Origin: Setophaga petechia
Lineage: Eukaryota; Chordata; Aves; Passeriformes; Parulidae
Assembly: GCA_024362935.1 (NCBI GenBank)
Contig: JANCRA010000119.1
Location: 1,139,001-1,203,000, forward strand
Length of the DNA: 64,000 nucleotides
Direction of reading: 5' to 3'
The translations under genes and the position numbers were made by a program. Of the stretch, positions 32,171 to 41,166 are shown one piece after another. Position 1 is the first letter of the stretch, and each line of letters starts with the position of its first letter. The notes below the pieces were generated by a model, which saw nothing but the letters and a program-made list of their open reading frames with translations, had not been told where the DNA came from and made no database searches.

Positions 32171-34697
32171 ATGAAGGTGGCTGTGCTCACTGTGGCCCTG
32201 CTCTTCTCCATCCTGCTGGGCCTCCTGGCAGATGCTTTGCCTGGGAGACAATGTTCCCTGGACCTGAGACGGGGCTGGGTTTGCCCCCACGACTTCAGCT
32301 CCAGTGGAGGGTTCCATCACCACTGTGAGCAGGAGATCCTTTGGGTTGGGATCTCTAGGATTTTCCTTACGGTCAGAATCTTTGGGATTTTCCCTTCTAG
32401 GATTTTCCTTTGGGTTGGAATCTCTGGGATTTGCCTTTCTGGGATTTCCCTTTGGGTTGGGATCTCTGGGATTTTCCCTTGGGTCAGCATCTCTGGGGAT
32501 TTTCCTTCCTGGGATTTTGCAGCCATGGGATGGGGGGTTTGGAGACCCCTTCTGCCCCATAAGGTCCAACCCTGAGGTCCCTCTGCTCCCCTTCCCCAGG
32601 GCACCATGGATGTGGTGGGTTGTTCCATGCTCGTGACAAGTTTTGGAGTTTTGGGGGGAACTGGGAGCCAGTTTTTGAGGGAACTGTGAGAATTGGAACC
32701 AGTCGTCCATCCCATCCCTTACTGGGACCAGGGACACCCCAGTGATGTGTCACCATCTCTCTACAGGGGGGAACCACAGTCGAGAAGAGCGAGGTGAGAA
32801 CTGGGAATTTGGGGCCAGACTTCCCCTCTGAGGGCTACCACCCATCCCATTGCACCCCATAAATCCCAGTACACCCCAGTAAATCCCAGTACACCCTAGT
32901 ACATTCCAGTGCTTCTCAGAGTCCTCCCCATTTTATTCCCATGCATCCCAGTAAATCCCAGTACACCCCAGTAATTCCCAGTGCTTCCCAGAGGGCCTCC
33001 ATTGTATTCCCAGTTATCCCAGTGCCCCTCAGTTGTTCCCAGAGGGCCCCATTGTATTCCCAGTTATCCCAGTGTCCCCCAGTAACCCTCACAGTGCATT
33101 GTTCCCCATCCATTCCCTGCCCTCTTTCTCACCTTGCCCATTCCCATTGCTCATCTGTGGGATGTCCTCAAATCCCAAACCCAAATCCCTTACCAAACCC
33201 AAATCCCAAGTCCAACCCAAATCCCAAACCCAAATCCCAAACCCAAATCCCAAACCCAAACCCAAATCCCAAATCCCAAACCCAAATCACAAACCCAAAC
33301 CCAAATCACAAACCCAAACCCCCTTCCCAAACCAAACCCAACCCAAATCCCAATCCCAAACCCAAACCCAAACCCCCTTCCCAAATCCCAAACCCAAACC
33401 CAAATCCTAAAGCAAAATCCCAAACCCAAACCAAATCCCACACCCCAAACCCAAACCCCCTTCCCAAACCCAAATCTCAAAACCCAATCCCAAACCTAAA
33501 TCCCTTTCCCAAATCCAAAACCCAACCCAAGTCCCAAACCCAAACCCCCTTCCCAAACCCAAATCCCAAAACCAAACCCAAACCTGAATCCCCTTCCCAA
33601 ATCCCAAACCTGAATCCCAAATCCCAAATCCTAAATCCAAACCCGAATCCCAAACGCAACCCAAATCCCCTTCCTTGTACCCCTACTCCCAAAGCCCCTC
33701 CTACAACCCTCAGATTTTGGGATTTTGTCCCCTGTGCTATTTTTTCCTGTCCCCGTCCACCCCAAGTTTCAGACCCATGTCCCCCCACACTGGAATTCCT
33801 TCCTCCTCCTCCTCCTCCTTCTCCTCCTCATCCTCCTCCTCCTTCTCCTCCTCATCCTCATCCTCCTCCTCATCCTCCTCCTCATCCTCATCCTCACATC
33901 CTCATCCTCATCTTCCCTCTCCTCCTCCTCCTCTTTCTCCTCCTCCTCAACCTCCTCCTCCTTCTCCTCCTCCTCCTCCTTCTCTTTCTCCTCCTCCTCC
34001 CCCCCCACAGTTCCAGGCCTTCATCACCCCCATCCCACTCCCTTGGGGTCCCCATTTCCCCATCTCTGAGGGCCTCCCTTCACCCCAACCCTCCCATCCA
34101 TTACTGGGACCAGGGGGCACCTTTCTGGAATTGGGGACACCTTTCTGGAGTGAGGACACCTTACTGGGAGTGACTGGGGGCACCTTACTGGGACTGGGGG
34201 TACCTTACTGGGACTGGGGGCACCTTACTGGGACTGGGGGCACCCTGGTGACATCTTGGGGTCTCTCCACAGGGGACAGTGAGAGCCTCTCGAGTGAGAA
34301 GATCTGAGGTGAGCACCCTGAGCTCTGTGGGGCCTGGACTCTCCCCTGGCATAGCCACCATCCTTGGGGTCACCCCAGTGTGCCCCAGTACACCCCAGTG
34401 CCTCCCAGTCTCCCCCAGTACCACCCTGACGCCACCTCTTGGGGCAGCATCATCTGGCTGCTCTTGGGAGGCTCCATGGGGCCAGGAACTGCTCCAGGTC
34501 CTTCCACGGGGTCAGGAACTGCTTAAGGACCATCCATGGGGTCAAGAACCTCTCCAGGTCATGGTTTGGGCTCTGGCTGTAGGATCGGGACTGCTGGTGA
34601 CACCCGTGTGCCAACCCCTCCAGTGGCAGGAGGAGATTGCTGCCCCTGGAGGACCCCACCTTGAACCCCTGGGAACTCCCCCGGAATGATCAATAAA
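32171..34697 (+). CDS. Candidate small secreted-protein gene 2, mini-exons
   Basis: Inverted paralogue of gene 1. The signal peptide is MKVAVLTVALLFSILLGLL. Unlike gene 1 there is no donor right after it; the frame runs on (GRQCSLDLRRGWVCPHDF) to a GTGAGC at 32325. Candidate exons with CAG acceptors are 32600-32632 (33 bp, donor GTGACA), 32767-32793 (27 bp, donor GTGAGA), 34273-34308 (36 bp, donor GTGAGC), 34448-34497 (50 bp, weak donor GTCCTT) and 34624 onward, with AATAAA at 34692-34697. Sizes echo gene 1 (36/27/36). Only phase 0 is open through the 33-27-36 exons; phase 1, which the 32325 donor would give, stops inside the 36-bp exon (reading ..DSESLSSEKI). So the true structure is unsettled: either a short protein ending in that exon, a missed exon, or a decayed copy. 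Confidence 0.4.
32840..33115. repeat. CCCAGTAAATCCCAGTACAC minisatellite
   Basis: CCCAGT-core units in C-rich orientation in the intron of gene 2, corresponding to those in gene 1 introns. The left part has units of 10-11 bp; the right part longer ones with CCATTGTATTCCCAGTTAT. Confidence 0.85.
33170..33685. repeat. CCCAAA/CCCAAAT hexamer-heptamer array
   Basis: About 500 bp of AACCCAAATCCCAAACCC repeats. It resembles telomere repeat (CCCTAA) in form but lacks the T; not telomeric. Frames read as PNPNPKP or GFGFGIWV. Confidence 0.92.
33795..34010. repeat. (CTC/CTT/CAT)n polypyrimidine tract
   Basis: TCCTCCTCCTCATCC units with strict purine/pyrimidine strand bias, prone to triplex (H-DNA). 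No gene. Confidence 0.92.
34110..34262. repeat. ACCTTACTGGGACTGGGGGC array
   Basis: Five units of about 26 bp, directly before the 36-bp candidate exon of gene 2. Confidence 0.85.
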
Positions 34698-34835
34698 CTC
34701 TCAGCAGAGCTTGGTGTCCATGTGTGGGAGTGGGACTCCAGATCCATTCATGGGGTCAGGAAAGCTCCATGAGCTTCCCTGGGGTCAGGAACTGCTCCAG
34801 GTCCATCCGTAGGGTCAGGAACTGCTCCACGTCCA
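34470..34835. repeat. GGGGTCAGGAACTGCTCCAGG minisatellite
   Basis: Units of about 33 bp: GTCAGGAACTGCTCCAGGTCC plus CATCCATGG. It overlaps the end of gene 2 exon 5 and continues past its polyadenylation signal, so part of the gene tail may derive from the repeat. Confidence 0.75.
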
Positions 34836-34837
34836 TC

Positions 34838-35262
34838 TGAGGCCTCGTGAAGGCTGACCTAGAACAGAGGCTGGACGGAGCTAAAGAATAAAGTAGGTAT
34901 TTATTAAAGGCCTCAATGGATCCACCTTGGGCACCATAACCCAAAATGGCCACAAAACCGGACAACAGGCCACAGGTCTCACACTTTTATAAGTGTTGCT
35001 CCATTAGCATATTGGAGCTAATTGTCCAATTACAGATTTAGCCCATGAAGTCCCATCCTTCTTGTTTTCTCTCTTTGGTCCACCGTGGTTTATGCTCTTG
35101 GGCCTGAGATCTGGATCATTTGTCCTTGGTCCCCAGCTAGAGAAGGAATTGTTTTGTCTCCCTACTCTCTGGAGGGAGCTTATTACCCCCTAATATGAAG
35201 CCTAGACTTACACACTAAAGCAGAACAGAATCTGAAAAATATAAAAGCTAAAACCTGAGGCA
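34838..35262 (-). repeat. 3' LTR of element C
   Basis: TG...CA limits in plus reading (TGAGGCCTCG to CCTGAGGCA), about 425 bp. Minus-strand AATAAA is in TTTAATAAATACC at about 34900. A polypurine tract (AATGGGGGGAAAT on minus, 35263-35277) adjoins its right edge. The left limit is approximate. Confidence 0.65.
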
Positions 35263-35428
35263 TAATTTCCCCCCATTAGGGGTTCAACAAAGCCTTTACC
35301 TCGTTGAGTCTCTCCTCTAAATATTTACTAATGATAGGTATTTAATAATAGATGAGTATCTAACAATAATAAACAACTATTAATACAAACATCTAATAAT
35401 AAACAGGTACATATCTAACAGTAAATGT

Positions 35429-36442
35429 CTAACAACAGTAATGTCTTGCACAGTCAGGTATCCTGCAAAGAAGAATAATATTCTTCTTTGGGCACAGAAG
35501 AGGAATCATTTGAAACAGGTTTTCATTTGCATTAGTCTCTGGTTTTACAGTTGTTTCGGGAGCAGAAGCTTTCTTAATTCTGGAGTAGTGAATCCAGGGT
35601 CCTTTACCAGAGACTTTGACTGTGGTGAGGGTGATCAACAGACCTTGGAATACTCCTCTCCACTTGGCTTGTAGAGGATCACTGTCCCACCACTTAACAT
35701 AGACCCAGTCCCCAGGTTGGAAGGGATGTGCAGGTGTGTCCAGTCCCATGGGTCTGGATAGCACGATGTAATTCTGGAGCTTCTGCAAAGTGGAACCTAA
35801 AGCCATTATATATTTCTGCAAATCAAGTTTTGCCTTCATGTGAATTTCACCCGGAATATGTGGAATCTGATATGGTCTGCCACACAGTGTTTCAGAGGGA
35901 TTGCTGTTATCTCTTCGCCTCGGTTGAAGGCAAATTCTTAGTAAAGCTATAGGCAAGGCCTGAACCCATCTCATGGATGCTTCCTGACAAATTTTGCTAA
36001 TTTTTGTTTTGAGAGTCCCCTTCATACGTTCAACTTTACCACTCTCTTTGGGTCTATAAGGTGTATGCAGATCCCAAGAAATTCCCAAAATCCAGCTAAC
36101 TTCGATTACCACTGTTGCAACAAAGTGAGGTCCCCTACCTGATGACATTCCCAAAGGAACTCTGAACCTCAGAACTATATGATTGAGCAAAACTTTCACC
36201 ACTTCCTTGGCTGCCTTAGTGCAACAGGGATAAGCCTCTGGCCATCCACTGAAGATGTCAGCTAATATCAGTATGGATGCGTATCCCTCCTTGCATGGTA
36301 ACTCTGCAAAATCTATCTGCCAGTAATCTCCAGGAAGATCCCCTGCTTTTGTTACTCCTAACACAACTCTTTTCTTCATGTCAGAATTGTTCTTATAACA
36401 GATTTCATATTTGCTCACTACTGATTGTGCAATTTCAGTCAT
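35429..36442 (-). pseudogene. Integrase part of element C pol
   Basis: Frame of 338 codons. Starts just before the zinc site (CYKNNSDMKKR), then catalytic core WQIDFAELP with first Asp, and later sequence where GPHFVATVV replaces the usual DxGxxF second Asp (reads SSGRGPHF). The third acid is in KESGKVERM. The GPF-like C-terminal domain is at GDWVYVKWWDSD..KWRGVFQGLL, then IHYSRIKKA. The loss of the second catalytic Asp makes it non-functional. Confidence 0.85.
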
Positions 36443-36453
36443 TCCCTTTCCTA

Positions 36454-37350
36454 TTAATACCTTTTTTTAGGTGTTTTCGAAGATTTTTCAACCCTGAAAT
36501 GTGTGTTTTCATGTTCCCTCTGGGCTAGCTCCTGAAGGATCAGGGGTGGGACTACAACCTGATTTGCTGGTGTAACAGCCCATCCACTCTCTGCGATCTC
36601 AGCTTTAGGGAACTTAACTAGTTTGTGGTCTCCTTGGTCATATATTGGGATGAACCCTGACAATTCAACCTCTTTTTGTGGAATTACTGCAAGAATCTGT
36701 TTTTCTGCAATCCCTCTTGCTGCTTTATCAGCAAAGCGATTTCCCAGTTCTGGAGTGGTTTTCCCTTTTTGGTGACCTTTACCATTTTGGTGACCTTTAT
36801 ACCATTTGGTGACCATGATAGCTACTTCTGAAGGTTTCTTAATGCCCTCTAAGAGAGTGAGTATTTGTTCAGCATGTTTGATTTGATTACCTTGAGCGTT
36901 CAGGAATCCTCTTTTGTTCCAGATGGCTCCATGGGCATGGACAACACTAAATGCATATTTATAGTCAGTCCATACATTTACCTTCTTTCCTTCACTCAGA
37001 CCTAGTGCTCTTGTCAGTGCAATCAGTTCAGCTTTCTGTGATGACACATCTGCTGGCAGGGCCTTTGCCTTGGTACCCTTGTGCTGTGTAGTCACTTCAT
37101 AGCCTGTCATCCTTTTGCCGTTTTTCATGAAGCTGCTCCCATCTGTAAGAAGTTCCCAGTCTGGATTCTCCATGGGCATGTCTTTTGGGTCTGATTGGCT
37201 GGAATAGACTTCTTCGATAGTCTGTAAACGATCATGTTCAGGCTTACGATCAATTAAGGTGGAGGAGAGAAACATGGCAGGGTTGACAACACAAGTGGTT
37301 TTCAAGGCAGCATCATCCTGCTCTAATAACAGTGATTGGTATTTAAGCAT
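36454..37350 (-). pseudogene. RNase H and integrase N-terminus of element C
   Basis: RNase H: LLTDGSSFMKNG, QKAELIALTRAL, NVWTDYKYAF and ELGNRFADKAA. A GHQNGK/GHQKGK segment is duplicated relative to related proteins. It continues toward the integrase HHCC region (HENTHFRVEK). It ends in a frameshift. Confidence 0.82.
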
Positions 37351-37511
37351 CTGGTTACAGGATAACTAATGCCCCCCCTTTTGTTCAAGTACAACTGTTA
37401 CTGCATGGGGTACATACACTACAATGTGTCACCCCAGGGTGAGTTTTCAGGCTTCCTCCATCACAATGACAGTGGCCACCAGAGCCTTCAGGTACCCTGG
37501 CCAGCCTTGGG

Positions 37512-38400
37512 CTACATTGTCCAGCTGTTTAGAAAAGTAGCCACAGCCCTCCTTTGGTTACCGAGGCGCTGTGCCAGTAACCCCAAAGTCCTATTCAGTC
37601 TCTCATCTGTAAAAAGTTCAACAGGTTTAGTTAAGTCTGGCAGTCCCAATGCTGGAGCTGACATCAGAGAATGTTTCAGCTGTTTAAAAGCTGCTCTGGT
37701 GTTTTCAGTCCATATGATAATTCCTCTCTTAGCTGCTTCTAATGCTCCATGTAGGGGTTTTACCAGCAGTCCATAATTTGCTATCCATAAATGACACCAC
37801 CCTACCATTCCCAGGAAAGCTTGCATCTCTGTCATGGTACAGGGCTCTGAGAGTCAACGGATGGCTTCTTTTCGTTCTTTGCTGAGCTGTTGGTGTCCAC
37901 GGAAGATCTCAAGCCCCAAGTACCCACCCAGTCCTAAGAAGTTTAATAAACTCACGGTAAGTTGTACACAGTTGTCTCTGGTGCTGGCTGCAATCAGGAT
38001 GCCATCCATGTACTTAAGAAACTCCTTCTGGTTCCTGTCTTCTCCAGTCTTCTAATTCCTTTGCCAGTTGGTTTCCAAATATTGTGAAGCTGGTTATGAA
38101 CCCTTGTGGTAAAACTGCCCATGTAAATTGACTTTTTCTCGCTGTCTTGGGTTTTTCCCACTCAAAAGCAAAAACCTCTTGGCTGTCTTTGTGCACCGGA
38201 ATGCAGAAAAAGGAATCCTTTAGGTCGACAACATTAAACCACCCTAATTCATCTGTCAATATGGTCAAAAGAGCGTAGGGATTGGCTACCACTGGCTGTA
38301 TGTCTGCTGTGATTTTGTTAATTGCTCTTAAATCTTGTACTAATCAATAATTCTTACCATCTGCCTTTTTAACAGCTAATATGAGGGTGTTGAACTTGGA
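37512..38400 (-). pseudogene. Reverse transcriptase of element C, in pieces
   Basis: Two frames. 38014-38292 has VVDLKDSFFCIPVHKD (first Asp) and VLPQGF. 37512-37835 has FLGMVGWCHLWIANYG and APALGLPDLTKPVELF. Between them (38001-38012) the catalytic motif reads YMDG instead of YVDD/YMDD, so one metal-binding Asp is lost. Stops lie at several points. Confidence 0.82.
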
Positions 38401-38710
38401 CTCACATTGTACTAATAAGCCATCTTGTAGGAATTCTTCAATTAAAGATACCAGTTCCTTATGGTTCTGTAATTTCAAAGGTTTTGGTTTTGTTGGGTTT
38501 TTTTTTGCCTTACTGGTATAGTTCCTGGTTTGAGCCTAATAGTCACTGGTTTTGCTCATTTGGATCTTCCTAGGATATCACTGGCCCACACTATTGGATT
38601 TATCATATTTTCGACTTCAGCAGGGATTTCACTGCATTTTTCCTGCAAAAAAGTACAGCAACTTGGACAAATGTAGATTCAGGAGTTACAACTTGTATAC
38701 CCTTTCCTTT

Positions 38711-38955
38711 TTAAAATTTCATTTCTGCTTCAAATTTTTTTACCAAGTCCCTCTCCAGAAATGGTTTAGAGGAGTTAGGCATATAGAGGAATTGATGGGT
38801 AACCCCATACTTCCCCAGATTAAATTTTAAAGGTTGGAAGAAAGGCCGTGTTCCACTTACCCTGGTTGCCCCAACGATATGTACAGTATTGTGACTCAGT
38901 TTCCCTTCTAAGGTATTTAACACAGAATATGCTGCTCCAGTGTCTACAAAAATTC
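38711..38955 (-). pseudogene. Protease remnant of element C
   Basis: FVDTGAAYSVLNT holds the aspartic protease active site. Downstream are VGATRVSGTRPFFQPL and FLYMPNSSKPFLERDL, as in gamma-type proteases. Truncated by a frameshift on both sides. Confidence 0.78.
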
Positions 38956-39021
38956 AATGTCATCTTTCCCCAGTTTAGCTATAACTGAGGGCTCTGCTGG
39001 GGGAGTAGCCCTCAGACCCCA

Positions 39022-40354
39022 TCACTCAGAGCCTGAGCTGCTTGAGGTTTGTACAACTGGGAGTTGGGGGATTGATGGTTTTTCTTTCAACACTGGAGAG
39101 TCCTTTTTCCAATGCTCCCATTTCTTACAGTATGCACATTGGTTCTCCTCCATAGAGGAAGCTTTCTTGGATGACTTTTCCTGAGTTGCCTTCTTACTAG
39201 GTTGGGATTTAACTCTCTCAGTTTGACCCCTATCTTGAAACACCTTCCAGGCAACCTCTAGCAGTTTATCCCTATCTCAAACTCCCTCTTTTACAGCTTT
39301 CTTCTTATATCATTAAAAGCCTGACCCATAAAAACAGAACTAGATGTGCTTTACCACCAGCTGATTCAGGATCTAGATCAGTATATTTGATGGCAGTTTT
39401 TCTTAACCTGTTTAAAAAATCAGTGGGTGATTCATCATAATTTTGCCTCGCTTCATAAAGCTTTGATGAATTTATAGCTTTAGGGACACAATGTTTCAAA
39501 CCCTATACCACGAGGCTTTGGTATTGTTTTAACCTTGCCTTATGTTCTGGTATGTTTGGATCCCACCCGGGATTCTCAAGGGGGAATATCTGAGGGACAG
39601 TGCCTTGAAGCAGTCTACTGGCTATGCTCCCCTCCACAGGTGTTGTGATGGCTTTATTGAGCATTCGTCTCTCAGTGGAATCAAGTAATGTATCTAACAT
39701 AGAGTTCAGATCAGCCTAGTCAGGATTTTGTGAGTTAATAGCCTATTCTACTAATTTTTCCACTTTATCTGGGTCCTCTTTATATTTCTCACAGTAGTTT
39801 TCCACTGCTCTAACTGTATAAGGAAGTATGGGAGTATTCACATATATCAGCCCATGATTGCCAACTACTTGTCATAATGAGGCATGCAAAGTTGATTCTC
39901 ATTCTTTGTTCCTTTTCATCTAGTACAGTGGGCAATTGGGCTACATTCTCTGATGGCCTCTCTTGCTATTTTTCCCCTCCTTCGCTTGTTTAGGGCAGCA
40001 ATGATCTCATCCATTTCATCATCCTTTTCTTCGTCCTCAGAGCAGTTTGAGCAAGGGCTGTCTGACTGCTGCAAGCAGTAGTCTAGCTTGGCTGGTCCCA
40101 GTCCTAGAAAGCATCACACAGGACCTACTCTGATGCAGCCCCCGGGCTGTGTGTCTGCGATCTTCAATGATGTCATCTCCTGAGGCAAATCCCTGGCCTT
40201 CGGGGTCACCGGAGTAACTCAGAGGACTCAGAACAGAGGAGGCACCACTCCCTCTATGGGAGGCTCCCTCTCTGCCCTCCTTGTAAGAGGCTCTGGCCCC
40301 TGGCTCTCCTCTTGGGGTGGTGAAGGAGGCAGTGGTGATGTCCACTGCTGCCAA
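39022..40354 (-). pseudogene. Gag remnant of element C
   Basis: Fragments in order: a proline/serine-rich N part near 40037-40354, capsid pieces (GWDPNIPEHKARLKQYQSLV; DESPTDFLNRLRKTAIKYTDLDPES) and nucleocapsid with a damaged CCHC knuckle (CAYCKKWEHWKKDSP, last Cys replaced by Ser, Gly by Glu). Frames are separated by stops. Confidence 0.8.
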
Positions 40355-40360
40355 GGCCTG

Positions 40361-41052
40361 TGTCTCGGTTTGAAAAGACAGGTGTCTGCCAAGGAAGGCA
40401 GGAGCCTCCCCTGAAATGGAAAATGTAAACCCCCTACCTCTGAATTGTTATAATTTTTAAATTAAGGGGCTCTCAGGCAAAGATATGGGAGTAGGAATAA
40501 CTGTTCTTTATTAGAAAAAATAAAAATAGAAATAAAAATGCAGTAATACAAAACAACACTGACAGAGTCAGAATACGACCTGACACCCTGTGGATGAGAG
40601 TGTTGGTAGCAGTCCCATTAAAAGGTGGCTGCAGTCTTCCTGCAGTGACATGTGTGGTTCTGTTGAAGCAGTGATCCTGTAGAAGGGTGTCGTTTTCCTC
40701 TCATGGTCCACTGGTGGTGTAGATGGACCTGGTTTTCCTGCAGGAATCCAGTGGAGAACACTGCTACTCCATTGGGAATCCAGTGGAGAAGGCTCCCCTG
40801 ATGTCCCAAAATCTCAGATTATATGCAGGAAGGAATGCTTGGCTCCTCCCCCTGGGCAGAGCATTTCCCAATGGGATGATGTAATTTTTATCAGTCATGC
40901 AGTGACATTCAATGGCCCAGTAACAGGAGATATTTCCCAGAGGGAGGATGGATTTGTAGACAAGATAAAGAAACCTGCCCAATTAACAGAAGATAACTGT
41001 CACACCTCTAGCAGATGGCAAATAGAATAGACACTTATCTTGCAATCCAGGA
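40361..41052 (-). mobile_element. LTR between elements C and B, third family
   Basis: About 690 bp, TGTCTCGGTTTG to CAATCCAGGACA. Minus-strand AATAAA in TCTAATAAAGAACAG (about 40508) sets its direction. It matches neither the C 3' LTR nor the B 5' LTR. Its left edge touches C gag, its right edge touches the 3' end of B; no target duplication is seen. Confidence 0.75.
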
Positions 41053-41166
41053 CATTATCCATTCCTTATTCTATTTCCACCTGTATCACAATGAAACCTT
41101 ACACACAGCTCTCACTTAGGAGTAGGTTGCCCTGTTGTACACAACAGGTTTCTCCATCTTTCTGCA

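Larger units (their letters stand above)
34838..40360 (-). mobile_element. Endogenous retrovirus C: class I (gamma-type), decayed, no env
   Basis: Minus-strand remnant in order gag, pro, pol. It has a 3' LTR on the left but no matching 5' LTR: the gag end abuts an unrelated LTR at 40361. RT, RNase H and integrase are of the gammaretroviral kind (VLPQGF, TDGSS, C-terminal KWRGVFQGLL). Many stops and frameshifts. Only about 165 bp separate the pol end from the LTR, so env is deleted. Confidence 0.88.

Noticed and set aside
32141..32737. Minus-strand 198-codon frame rich in NPRDPNPKENPR
   Set aside because: Caused by a local GGGATTTTCC/GGGATCTCTGGG repeat in the first intron of gene 2; antisense to the signal peptide exon.
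33170..33685. Interstitial telomere repeat
   Set aside because: The unit is CCCAAA or CCCAAAT, not CCCTAA.
32941..34173. 410-codon plus-strand frame
   Set aside because: Runs through CCCAGT, CCCAAA and CTC arrays; amino-acid composition follows the repeats only.
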